Assembly (NCBI GenBank): GCA_048058975.1
Contig: JBLLNP010000004.1
Coordinates: forward strand, 1 to 64,000
Origin: RHLJ01 sp048058975
Lineage (GTDB): Bacteria > Bacteroidota > Rhodothermia > Balneolales > Balneolaceae
Reading direction: 5' to 3'
DNA length: 64,000 bases
Shown: piece by piece, positions 26,337-35,386 of the stretch
How the letters are laid out: the number at the start of each line of letters is the position of its first letter
Numbering within the stretch: the first letter of the stretch is position 1
Position numbers and translations under genes: made by a program
The notes under the pieces: generated by a model
Told to the model about the DNA's origin: nothing
Seen by the model: the letters and a program-made list of their open reading frames with translations, nothing else
Database searches by the model: none

Positions 26337-27770
26337 TCAATCTATGGTACTTACTTTTATCATATTTGTACGCCCACGCTTTGCAGTAGGCATACCTGTG
26401 GCAATGATAATTCTGTGTCCGGATTTAACCATCCCCCGATCTTCCAAATAATGTTCCATTAACTTAACACTTTTGTCGGTATCAAAAAGTTCATCTAACC
26501 GAACAGACTGAACTCCCCAAACGAGATTCAATTGGCGGCGTACTTTTTGAGATTCTGTAAACGCAAAAATTGGAGCCTTGGGTCGGAATTTTGCAATTCT
26601 TCTGGCAGTGTTACCCGAGTGAGTAATTGTGCTAATCACTTTTGCTTCTACATTATCAGCCATCGCTATGCAGGAAAACGCAATCGATTCTATTATTTGC
26701 TTTTCCCTCAAATCAGGTTTTCGATACTCTAAACTGTTATATAATTGCAACCTTCGTTCCTCTATTTTTCTGCAGATTCGATCCATAACATTCACTGCTT
26801 CCATCGGGTATTTACCGGCTGCAGTTTCTCCAGAAAGCATTACAGCATCGGTTCCATCAAGTACCGCGTTCGCCACATCGGAGCTTTCTGCACGTGTAGG
26901 ACGCGGGTTAGTGATCATTGAGTCTAACATTTGAGTAGCTGTGATTACAGGTTTACCATATTTCCTGCATTTTTCAATAATCATTTTTTGAACAAAAGGC
27001 ACTTCTTCGGTAGCAATTTCAATCCCTAAATCACCCCTGGCTACCATGATTCCATCTGCCGCTTCAATAATTTCATCGATGTTATCAACCGCCTCTGGCT
27101 TCTCTATCTTAGCGATAACCCCGGCCTCACAATCTGATTCTGCGATTCTACGTTTAAGATCAAGCACTTCTTTTGCGGATCTTACAAAAGATAAAGCCAC
27201 AAAATCCACATCCTGAGTCAACCCAAATTCAAGATCCTTTATATCTTTTTCTGTAAGAGCGGGAATAGAAATTTTAACGTTTGGTAGATTTACTCCTTTT
27301 CTGGATTTGAGGAGCCCCCCTACTACTACTTTCGCTTCAAGTTCATTTCCCCTTTTTGCAGTGATTTTGAATTCAAGAAGACCATCGTCAAGAAGAATCT
27401 TATTCCCTACTTCCGCTTCGTTAACCAGATTTTTATAGTCTATTGGAATTACTGTATCAGTACCCTCAACATCTTCTCCGGTAATCCTGATTGTATCTCC
27501 TTCTTTCAAAATTTGCCCATCATCTTTCATTTGACCTACCCGGATTTTTGGACCTTGTAAATCCATCAAAACAGCAATACTGTAATCATTCTCGCGAGCC
27601 GTCTTACGGATGTAGCTAATCGATCGCTTATGTACTTCATGAGAACCATGTGAAAAATTGATCCTGGCTACATTCATTCCGTGCAGAAAAAGATTAGTTA
27701 TCCCCTCTTGTGTATTACAGCTTGGCCCTATTGTACATACGATTTTCGTTCTTCGAAGTGGAGTGATCAT
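26337..27770 (-). CDS. pyk: Pyruvate kinase
   Basis: Final glycolytic step, phosphoenolpyruvate to pyruvate with ATP. 477 residues, complete. KIVCTIGPSCNTQ at the N-terminus, the active-site run GIMVARGDLGIEIATEEVP, and KPVITATQMLDSMITNPRPTR are all present. The C-terminal allosteric domain is present but short. A 20-bp palindrome lies 31 bp before the start codon. Confidence 0.97.
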   Translation of the reverse strand: MITPLRRTKIVCTIGPSCNTQEGITNLFLHGMNVARINFSHGSHEVHKRSISYIRKTARENDYSIAVLMDLQGPKIRVGQMKDDGQILKEGDTIRITGEDVEGTDTVIPIDYKNLVNEAEVGNKILLDDGLLEFKITAKRGNELEAKVVVGGLLKSRKGVNLPNVKISIPALTEKDIKDLEFGLTQDVDFVALSFVRSAKEVLDLKRRIAESDCEAGVIAKIEKPEAVDNIDEIIEAADGIMVARGDLGIEIATEEVPFVQKMIIEKCRKYGKPVITATQMLDSMITNPRPTRAESSDVANAVLDGTDAVMLSGETAAGKYPMEAVNVMDRICRKIEERRLQLYNSLEYRKPDLREKQIIESIAFSCIAMADNVEAKVISTITHSGNTARRIAKFRPKAPIFAFTESQKVRRQLNLVWGVQSVRLDELFDTDKSVKLMEHYLEDRGMVKSGHRIIIATGMPTAKRGRTNMIKVSTID

Positions 27771-27800
27771 TATTCCTAAAATTTGTGCTTGTGAGTGACG

Positions 27801-27820
27801 TTACTTACTATATTAAGTAA
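27801..27820. promoter_or_regulatory. Palindrome in the pyk / GWxTD divergent promoter region
   Basis: TTACTTA and TAAGTAA are perfect 7-bp arms around CTATAT, between divergent genes. It is a possible operator, with no regulator assigned. Confidence 0.35.
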
Positions 27821-27913
27821 TGAAAGATAGCTTAATTATGGCTTCCTATGTGAAATGTTTTATTAAATTTTTTACTTCATTCGTTACAATCCTTTATTCT
27901 GTTTTTTCAAAAT

Positions 27914-29368
27914 ATGTTTTCAAAATCTTCAAATAGAACAGCTATTAGAATTTATGTATTGAGAACTACAATAGTAGTTCTTGGGCTTTTATTCATGGCA
28001 AGTTGCTCCAATTCTTATGTTGATGAGATAGACCGAAGCGGAGGGTATCAATTCAAGCCGGGTTATCCTGAGGTAAGGCTGGTTACAGCCGGAACAATAG
28101 ATGAATATACTGATAGCACCCACATAACAGTAACTGGTGAAATTGTATATGCCAGTCTTGTATTCAAAAAAGAAGGAGAGCTCTTTAAATCTGAGATTGT
28201 AATTGAGGTACAAATTCTGGATCAGACCAATACCGAAAATATTATTGAAACAAAAAGCTACCCGATTACAATCGAGGAAAAGAGCCAGAGCTTGATTGTT
28301 AGCCAGGAAGAATACCTTTTCAAAAAGGTATATAATGTAGAACCGGGCGAGTACATTATTAATTTCTCTGTGACCGATCAAAGTAACAACAAGCAAACTA
28401 TTCGAACTGCTGAAACGTACATTCCTAACCCGAATGATCAGGTTTCTCATATTACTAATATCCAGATTTTTGCTAAAGATGAAACTTATAGTGAAAGTTT
28501 TGATCCTATTACTACCTACGATATTTCAAATCATGCTGATTCGGTTCGGTTTTTATTTCAAGTAACAAATAATAAACCCGAAAAGCCTATCACAATTGAT
28601 ACACGGCTTATCAAATTCAGATCAGATACTACTATTGCGCGTCCAATGAGTTGGCCTAATTACAACAACTCGCACATTGCTTATAGAGGTATTTCTTATG
28701 ACAAATATGAAGTTATAAGCTCTTCTCGGCGAATAATAAACCAGCCTGGAAGTGTTTCCATTGAGTTTTTATTTCCAAACCTTCCCCGCGGAAATTATCG
28801 ATTTGAAGTAAAGTCAGACTCTGATGATGAGAACGAACTCTTTAAAGCAAGGGATTTTAGTGTAAAAAGCCTGAATTACCCTTCATTAAAAACACCTCAA
28901 GAGCTAGCAGCTCCTCTTTATTATTTAATGAATGATAAAGAGTACGAGCAATTAATGTCCATAACCGACAATACAGAATTGAAAAAAGCTATCGACCGTT
29001 TTTGGCTAAAGAATATCAAGAATTCAAAAAAAGCACAGAATGTCATCTCCTTATATTATGAGCGGGTTGAAGAGGCTAATAAACAGTTTGCAAGTTTTAA
29101 AGAAGGTTGGAAAACAGATATGGGAATGATGTACATACTATTTGGCCCACCTTGGTATGTTAATTCTTCACTAGATAGAACAGTTTGGTCTTATTCATAT
29201 AATTTCAATGATTTTGAAACAAATTTTTATTTCCAAACTCCCCGATTAAAAAACAAATTCTATCCCTTTGATAATTATCTGTTATTAAGAACTCAGCAGT
29301 ACCACACTATTCAGTACCAACAGATACAAATGTGGCTAACGGGGAATATCATGAGAGATAACTTATAA
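27914..29368 (+). CDS. GWxTD domain-containing lipoprotein (first of a tandem pair)
   Basis: A 484-residue lipoprotein (lipobox LLFMASCSNS, lipidated cysteine about residue 31 after a long positively charged start). The N-terminal half is beta-rich. The C-terminal part carries the GWxTD signature as FKEGWKTDMGMMYILFGPP, near residue 398. GWxTD domains occur in Bacteroidota-type and acidobacterial exported proteins and have no proven function. The next gene is a clear paralogue, sharing YEFxLGHPEIR-like, RLIKFxxDTxIARxM and PRLKNxFYPFxNY segments. The pair precedes susC/susD. Confidence 0.85.
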   Translation: MFSKSSNRTAIRIYVLRTTIVVLGLLFMASCSNSYVDEIDRSGGYQFKPGYPEVRLVTAGTIDEYTDSTHITVTGEIVYASLVFKKEGELFKSEIVIEVQILDQTNTENIIETKSYPITIEEKSQSLIVSQEEYLFKKVYNVEPGEYIINFSVTDQSNNKQTIRTAETYIPNPNDQVSHITNIQIFAKDETYSESFDPITTYDISNHADSVRFLFQVTNNKPEKPITIDTRLIKFRSDTTIARPMSWPNYNNSHIAYRGISYDKYEVISSSRRIINQPGSVSIEFLFPNLPRGNYRFEVKSDSDDENELFKARDFSVKSLNYPSLKTPQELAAPLYYLMNDKEYEQLMSITDNTELKKAIDRFWLKNIKNSKKAQNVISLYYERVEEANKQFASFKEGWKTDMGMMYILFGPPWYVNSSLDRTVWSYSYNFNDFETNFYFQTPRLKNKFYPFDNYLLLRTQQYHTIQYQQIQMWLTGNIMRDNL

Positions 29369-29392
29369 ATATTTCCTTTGATATAGTTTTGA

Positions 29393-30799
29393 ATGATGAC
29401 TAATTCAAAGATTCACTTCCTTTCGATATTTTTAGTTTTACTTATAAGTTGTAAAAGCACTCAACCTGAAGTTGAAAGAGGCACAACATATGAATTCCGT
29501 TTAGGGCATCCGGAAATACGGATATCTGCTCTTGGAATATTGGACCAAAATGATAGTGCAGTTGTTCGAATAGCTACCGAAATAGTTTATACCAGCCTAA
29601 TAAACAAATATAAAGACAATCGAAGATATTCGGAGATCATAATTGAATATTCGATTTCAGAAATTAACTCCGATTTTAATACATCCTTCCGCAAAAATTT
29701 AATAGTAGAAAGCACTCCTGGCACCGCATCTGGAGAGTCATTTACTGTACAGGAAGAAATAATAGTAATTCCCGGTCAATTCGATATTTCAGTTACCGTA
29801 AGCGATAATAGTTCAGGAAAGGAATCATCCAGAAGAACTTCAGTCTTTATACCTGATCCCAAAAATCCACTTATAAATCTTTCTGCTATACAGCTTTTAT
29901 CAAAAGATGATGAAGAGCCAAACAAAACTTTCTTTCCAATCACTACTTATGATGTTCCTTCAAGAATGGACAGCATAAGATTTATCTTCCAAGTAACAAA
30001 CAAAAGGTCTAAGGAGCCACTTAGCATTAGAAGCAGGCTAATAAAGTTCCAAGCTGATACTAGTATTGCACGTTTAATGAATCAAAGAGAATACTCTGTT
30101 TCATCCTTGCAATATAAAGGCATTGATTATGAAGATTTTGAAACTATAGCTTCGGGTACTCGATTGCTTTCTCACGATGGAAGCGTGTATATAGAATTTT
30201 CTTACCCAGCTCCTAACAAAGGGAATTATAGATTTGAGGTAGAAACACTAAATAGTGAGGGGAAATTAATAAATAAGGCCAGAGACTTTGCAATTAAAAG
30301 TCATAATTACCCTGAGATTAAACATATAAGGGAATTTGCATCTCCACTTTATTATTTAATGGATTCAAGGGAATTTGAAAGATTAGTAGCAATCGAAGAC
30401 GAAAAACAACTTAAATCCGAGATAGATCGATTTTGGCTTTCCCATATTGATGATCCAAAAACTGCCCGGTCTGTAATTGAACTTTATTATAATAGAGTTG
30501 AAGAAGCAAATAAACTATTCTCTAATTACAAAGAAGGTTGGAAAACCGATCTAGGCATGATGTATATCCTTTTCGGTCCACCATGGTATGAACATTCAAG
30601 CCTAAATGAACTCTCGTGGGGGTATGCATTTAATTCAAATGATACTTCTAAAAATTTCTACTTTTACTCGCCAAGGCTTAAAAACAGTTTTTATCCATTT
30701 AATAATTATATCCTTAGAAGATCAAACGATTATTATAGCGTATATTATCAACAAGTTTCTCTATGGTTGTCTGGTACCGTTTTGATAAGAAACTTATAG
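29393..30799 (+). CDS. GWxTD domain-containing lipoprotein (second of a tandem pair)
   Basis: A 468-residue lipoprotein (signal FLVLLISCKSTQ; ATG at 29393 or the adjacent 29396). It contains the GWxTD block YKEGWKTDLGMMYILFGPP near residue 381, followed by PRLKNSFYPFNNYILRRS. It begins 24 bp after its paralogue and must have arisen by tandem duplication. The two differ most in the N-terminal beta domain, which suggests different ligands. It is plausibly transcribed with the first gene. A weak terminator follows before susC. Confidence 0.85.
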   Translation: MMTNSKIHFLSIFLVLLISCKSTQPEVERGTTYEFRLGHPEIRISALGILDQNDSAVVRIATEIVYTSLINKYKDNRRYSEIIIEYSISEINSDFNTSFRKNLIVESTPGTASGESFTVQEEIIVIPGQFDISVTVSDNSSGKESSRRTSVFIPDPKNPLINLSAIQLLSKDDEEPNKTFFPITTYDVPSRMDSIRFIFQVTNKRSKEPLSIRSRLIKFQADTSIARLMNQREYSVSSLQYKGIDYEDFETIASGTRLLSHDGSVYIEFSYPAPNKGNYRFEVETLNSEGKLINKARDFAIKSHNYPEIKHIREFASPLYYLMDSREFERLVAIEDEKQLKSEIDRFWLSHIDDPKTARSVIELYYNRVEEANKLFSNYKEGWKTDLGMMYILFGPPWYEHSSLNELSWGYAFNSNDTSKNFYFYSPRLKNSFYPFNNYILRRSNDYYSVYYQQVSLWLSGTVLIRNL

Positions 30800-30841
30800 G
30801 TGCATCTAAATATCCCTTTAAAAGGATAAAAGCACATTTTT
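30800..30841 (+). terminator. Possible weak terminator between the GWxTD genes and susC
   Basis: GTGC (30800-30803) pairs with GCAC (30832-30835), enclosing a TATCC/GGATA inner stem, and is followed by ATTTTT. The stem is interrupted, so termination may be partial and let the GWxTD transcript reach susC. Confidence 0.35.
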
Positions 30842-30870
30842 CCTTGTTTCTGATTGCATATTAATTTAAT

Positions 30871-30891
30871 ATTATCAGTCCGATTGATAAT
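30871..30891. promoter_or_regulatory. Palindrome upstream of susC
   Basis: ATTATCA and TGATAAT are perfect 7-bp arms around a 7-nt centre, ending 48 bp before the susC ATG. Its position fits an operator overlapping the promoter. Confidence 0.35.
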
Positions 30892-30939
30892 TGAATTTAT
30901 TAATCATTACTAACTTAAAACAAACATTAGAGGTCATCT

Positions 30940-33831
30940 ATGTTAAAAAAGCTACTCTTAACAGTGGTATGTGTCGCTTTCTATGCTGTTTCCGCATTTG
31001 CGCAGTCTGGAAGTATCACAGGTACTATCACTGATGCCAGTACTGGCGAACCTCTTGTAGGTGCGACCGTATTTATCGAATCTCTTCAGCGTGGTGCTGG
31101 AACAGATTTAGATGGGAATTATACTATTTCAAATCTTCCCTCAGGCACATATACTCTCACTTCAAATTACATTGGTTACAAGAAATTTGAAGTTTCTATA
31201 GAAATCGGAAGCGGAACTCTTGCCTTCGACATTCAATTATCTCCTGACCTAGTTGGTCTGGAAGAAGTTGTTGTTACCGGTATTGCTTCCAGCACTTCCA
31301 GGGCTGTTTCTCCAGTTGCCATTTCTAAAGTAAACGCAGCTGAACTTCAAGAAGCTAACACTTATACAGGCGTTAGTGAATTATTGGGTGGAAAAATTGC
31401 AGGCCTAACTGTTCAACCAGCCTCAGGTAACCCGGGTGGTGGTGTGCGATTCGTTGTTCGTTCCGGTGGTGGTCTTGGTGGTAATGGACAGCCTATCATT
31501 TACATTGACGGAACACGAATTGACAATGCTCAAATCACAGGATTTGGTGTTGGGGGCCAAGGAATTGGTACACTTTCCGATCTCAATCCTAATGATATTG
31601 CTTCTGTAGATGTACTCAAAGGCCCTGCTGCTGCTGCCCTTTATGGTACAAGTGGTTCTAATGGTGTTGTTTTAATTACTACCAAAAGTGGTCAAGGTGC
31701 AGGTCGTCCGGACGGTACAGTACAGGTTGATTACCGTTCCATTTATGGTATGAATACACGTCAAAAAGACTACAGTAGTGACGAAATTTTTAGCGCCGAT
31801 GAGGCAAATGAAATAATTGATAGCAACCCATTCTATGAGAATACAATCTCTGTTAGTGGTGGTAATAATAAAGTGCGTTATTTCACTTCTTTAGGCCAGC
31901 GTTACGAGGAGGGTCTTGGCCCAGGCAACTCATTAGACAGACAAAGTTTCCGTGGAAATTTTGAAGCCTACCCAACAGAAAAACTTACAGTTGTTGCAAA
32001 TACTTCATTTACTTTAAATGAAATTATTCGTCCGCAAAACGATAATAACATCTTTGGTTGGTTAGGAAACCTAATTTTAGCACCAAACGGGAATACTTTC
32101 AATTTTACAGCCGCTGATGCTATTGAAGGAATTAGTGATGAAACAAACGTAAACCGTTTCATTGGCTCTCTTTCAGCTACTTTTACCCCTATTAAGAATC
32201 TTAACTTAAAAGGTTCTATTGGGTATGATGGTTCAAATTTGAGAAGTATTCAAACCTTCAGCCCGGATTTTAGTTATTCTGGTGTAATACAAGGTGAAAG
32301 AGCTGTTTTTAACCGAGAAAACACACAGTTCACATATGATGCAAATGCTACTTATAAGTTTGATGTAAATGAAGACATTTCTGTTACATCGGTAGTAGGT
32401 ACACAGATTTTTAATAGAAAAGCATACACTGTCAATGTTACTACTAATACATTTGATAATTCAGCTATTAAGAATTTGGGCTCTGGTGCTCTTTTCATAA
32501 GCGCAGACGAAACTACTTTGCATGTTAGAGAAGCTGGTATATTTACTCAGCATGATGTAAATATAAATGATACCTATTACTTATCTGTAGGTGGACGTTT
32601 AGATTACGCTTCAGCAATCGGTGCAGAAGCAGCTACTATTTTCTATCCTCAGGCACGAGGTTCTGTAAGACTTGATCAATTTGATTTTGCCCCAGACTTT
32701 TTCGACCTGCTAAAAGTTCGTGCAGCCTATGGTGTTACAGGGCAACTTCCGGGCGTATTTGATGGTACAGATATTCTTTGGGGTGCTGCTGCTTATGGTA
32801 TAGGCCGTGGAGCAATTCCTCAGGAAATCGGTAATCCAACAATCGAACCAGAAGAAATCAGTGAAATTGAAGTTGGTGTAGATGCAGACTTCCTTGGCGC
32901 TTATGGTGTGGAATTAACTTACTATCGCCAGAATGCTGCAGAGTCTATCATTAGTTTCGAAGAATCTCCTTCTACTGGTCTTACTTTTGACGATCCACCA
33001 TTAAATGTTGGGGGAGTTGAAGGTTATGGTCTTGAGGTTGGATTCAATGGTACTCCTATTCGAAATAGAAACTTTCAGTTTGATTTCAACATACTTTATA
33101 GTTTCCAGAAAAACGAAGTTACTGACTTAGGTGGTGCTCAGCCTATCTTTGATGGTTTCGATGTAAACGTTATTCAGGAAGGTCTTCCTCAAGCTGCTTT
33201 TTACGTGCTTGATGTAGATGGCGCAACCAGAGATGCCAATGGTAATGTAGTACTAAGAACAAACGGTTTACCATTACCAAATGTTTCAGCCGATCGAGTT
33301 CATATTGGAAACCCATACCCAACTCATAATGGTTCCGTAACTTTGAATTTCCGTTTCCTACAGGATTTCAAATTCTACACGCTAGTTGATTGGGCTGCTG
33401 ACCTTTATGTTTACAATAATACGAGAGCATTTATGGCTATTTTCAATAATGATGTTGAAGAAGCAAATATTATTGATGCTTTCAATACTGCTACTCCAGG
33501 TTCAGCAGAATACAATTCAGCCGCTGATGCTTTAGCTGAATTAAATACATCATACGATGGTAACTTCATAGAACCAGCAGATTATTTGAAGATCCGAGAA
33601 ATGAGTTTGAGTTATAACTTTAACAACTTAATTCAGAATACTCCACTTGCTTCTTCTATCAGAAACTTAACCCTATCTGTTTCTGCAAGAAATGTATTTA
33701 CCTTTACAGAGTATAGTGGAAATGATCCTGAGGTTAATTTTGCAGGAGCAAGAAGTCGATCACGAGGTGCAGACTTCCTTACTCTGCCTACACCTCGCGT
33801 GTTTTACGCCACTCTAAACCTAGGATTCTAA
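30940..33831 (+). CDS. SusC/RagA-type TonB-dependent outer-membrane transporter
   Basis: A 963-residue TonB-linked outer-membrane protein. Signal peptide 1-21 (cleavage after AFA). A CarboxypepD_reg-like domain follows (SGSITGTITDASTGEPLVGA to about residue 110), then the plug domain with LEEVVVTG and GQPIIYIDGTRID, and a beta barrel ending in ATLNLGF with a terminal phenylalanine. It forms the pore of a SusCD complex for a large substrate. No glycan hydrolase is nearby, so the cargo may be a peptide or another polymer (inference). The mRNA around its start codon (30928-30958) is complementary to a terminator loop at 62520-62550. Confidence 0.93.
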   Translation: MLKKLLLTVVCVAFYAVSAFAQSGSITGTITDASTGEPLVGATVFIESLQRGAGTDLDGNYTISNLPSGTYTLTSNYIGYKKFEVSIEIGSGTLAFDIQLSPDLVGLEEVVVTGIASSTSRAVSPVAISKVNAAELQEANTYTGVSELLGGKIAGLTVQPASGNPGGGVRFVVRSGGGLGGNGQPIIYIDGTRIDNAQITGFGVGGQGIGTLSDLNPNDIASVDVLKGPAAAALYGTSGSNGVVLITTKSGQGAGRPDGTVQVDYRSIYGMNTRQKDYSSDEIFSADEANEIIDSNPFYENTISVSGGNNKVRYFTSLGQRYEEGLGPGNSLDRQSFRGNFEAYPTEKLTVVANTSFTLNEIIRPQNDNNIFGWLGNLILAPNGNTFNFTAADAIEGISDETNVNRFIGSLSATFTPIKNLNLKGSIGYDGSNLRSIQTFSPDFSYSGVIQGERAVFNRENTQFTYDANATYKFDVNEDISVTSVVGTQIFNRKAYTVNVTTNTFDNSAIKNLGSGALFISADETTLHVREAGIFTQHDVNINDTYYLSVGGRLDYASAIGAEAATIFYPQARGSVRLDQFDFAPDFFDLLKVRAAYGVTGQLPGVFDGTDILWGAAAYGIGRGAIPQEIGNPTIEPEEISEIEVGVDADFLGAYGVELTYYRQNAAESIISFEESPSTGLTFDDPPLNVGGVEGYGLEVGFNGTPIRNRNFQFDFNILYSFQKNEVTDLGGAQPIFDGFDVNVIQEGLPQAAFYVLDVDGATRDANGNVVLRTNGLPLPNVSADRVHIGNPYPTHNGSVTLNFRFLQDFKFYTLVDWAADLYVYNNTRAFMAIFNNDVEEANIIDAFNTATPGSAEYNSAADALAELNTSYDGNFIEPADYLKIREMSLSYNFNNLIQNTPLASSIRNLTLSVSARNVFTFTEYSGNDPEVNFAGARSRSRGADFLTLPTPRVFYATLNLGF

Positions 33832-33845
33832 ACATGGATTTTATT

Positions 33846-35081
33846 ATGAAATACACTAAAACACTTACGACACTTTTTATTGCATTTTTTGCAGTTGTGT
33901 CATGTACTGACTTTGTTCAGGAAGTTGATGATCCGATCGATGTAATTCCTGGAGAAACTCTTTTATCAGAAGACCAGGTTAGGTTTTCACTTAATGGAGT
34001 AGCAGGCCGTTTCGCGGTTAATTATGATGCGCTTACAGTAATTGCTGCCGGCTTATCTGATGCCTGGGAATTTGAATCAGATGTAGTTAGCGATGCAACG
34101 TTTCCTACATTTGGAGAAATTGACGAGGGAGATATTCCAATCGACAATAATAGCGTAGATGGTCCTTTTAATACACTAGGGCAAGCACGCTATTTAGCTG
34201 ACGATTTGATCGACAAAATAACTCAAATAACCTTCGAAGATACAGACTTGCAAGCTGAAGCAAATTTCTACGCTCATGTATATGCAGCTCTAACAAGAGC
34301 AAATTACGCAGCGTATTTTGGAAGTTCTGTAACAGAAAGGGGTGGAGTTATTGATAATAGCCCACTTATTCCTCCAGCTACTCTTAATGCAGATGCAATT
34401 ACCTTGCTTACAACTGCCAGAGGCTTATACTCGGCTGGATCATACGAAGTTAAGTTAGTAAATACGCTTATTGGAAGAATTCACCTTTATGAAGGTAATT
34501 ATTCTGATGCAGCGTCATTTCTTAATGCAGGCCTTGTAAGTGGCGATGCTCCTTTTCAGTCTTTAAATAGCTTAGAGTCTCAAAATAACTTCTATACTCA
34601 AGCAGGTATCAGCAGAACTCAGTTTTCTGTTGACAGAAGGTTTGGTGGATATATTGCCGCTGATGCAAATGAAGCTAATCGCTTAGATATTGAAGAAGTA
34701 AGTGACGCTGCTGAACTAACTGATGCTGCTGAAACAAATGGAACAACTTTCTGGAGGTCTTCACTTCAGCCAGATGCACCATTAAACATAGTTAGCTGGC
34801 AGGAAAATAACCTAATGCGTGCTGAAGTAGCTCTACGAAGCACTCCAGCAGATGCAGCAACTGCTCTTACTTTAGTAAATGAAGTTCGTGCCGCTTACAC
34901 AATTGCTCCATTAGTCGCTGTAGATTTAGCTGCTTTGGAAGTAGAGCGGGAAAAGGAATTACTCCATACTCCAAACAGGCTTCTTGACCAGAGACGATTT
35001 GGTAGCTGGCACTTACCTGCTGGAACATGGCAATGGTTTCCAATCACACAAAGTGAACGAAATAACAACCCTAATTTCTAA
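33846..35081 (+). CDS. SusD/RagB-type surface lipoprotein
   Basis: 411 residues from the ATG at 33846, which gives the lipoprotein signal MKYTKTLTTLFIAFFAVVSC. An in-frame ATG at 33834 would add four residues. It pairs with the SusC upstream, 14 bp away, as the lid lipoprotein that captures substrate. The SusD features seen are the helical TPR-like start with the segment IHLYEGNYSDAASFLNAGL, and the ending LEVEREKELLHTPNRLLDQRRFGSWHLP. It is shorter than most SusD proteins. The terminator at 35103-35135 ends the operon. Confidence 0.87.
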   Translation: MKYTKTLTTLFIAFFAVVSCTDFVQEVDDPIDVIPGETLLSEDQVRFSLNGVAGRFAVNYDALTVIAAGLSDAWEFESDVVSDATFPTFGEIDEGDIPIDNNSVDGPFNTLGQARYLADDLIDKITQITFEDTDLQAEANFYAHVYAALTRANYAAYFGSSVTERGGVIDNSPLIPPATLNADAITLLTTARGLYSAGSYEVKLVNTLIGRIHLYEGNYSDAASFLNAGLVSGDAPFQSLNSLESQNNFYTQAGISRTQFSVDRRFGGYIAADANEANRLDIEEVSDAAELTDAAETNGTTFWRSSLQPDAPLNIVSWQENNLMRAEVALRSTPADAATALTLVNEVRAAYTIAPLVAVDLAALEVEREKELLHTPNRLLDQRRFGSWHLPAGTWQWFPITQSERNNNPNF

Positions 35082-35102
35082 TCTGAAATCAGGTAAATGT
35101 TT

Positions 35103-35135
35103 AAAGGCCTTGAGTTTTCTCAAGGCCTTTTTTAT
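35103..35135 (+). terminator. Intrinsic terminator of the susCD operon
   Basis: A perfect 12-bp stem, AAAGGCCTTGAG with CTCAAGGCCTTT, has a TTTT loop followed by T residues. Confidence 0.93.
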
Positions 35136-35154
35136 TTCAAAAAAATTTCGGGTA

Positions 35155-35189
35155 TAAAAAAAGCCTTCTGAAGTAGTTCAGAAGGCTTT
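35155..35189 (-). terminator. Intrinsic terminator of the initiator tRNA gene
   Basis: On the minus strand a perfect 12-bp stem AAGCCTTCTGAA/TTCAGAAGGCTT with a CTAC loop is followed by six T, 5 bp past the tRNA 3' end. Confidence 0.93.
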
Positions 35190-35193
35190 ATTG

Positions 35194-35266
<73 letters not shown>

Positions 35267-35386
35267 ATTTGAGGACAAGAAAGATACAGGTTTTATCACC
35301 CCAACATCAACCTGAATTTTTCTCTTTTTTCACGTTTTCTTCTTCTTGTCTTTCCCTATTTTTGAACGAATTTAAAATAAGGCAGA

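Noticed and set aside
27989..28450. Antisense ORF of 153 aa over the first GWxTD gene
   Set aside because: It overlaps a gene with clear lipoprotein and domain features and itself has none.
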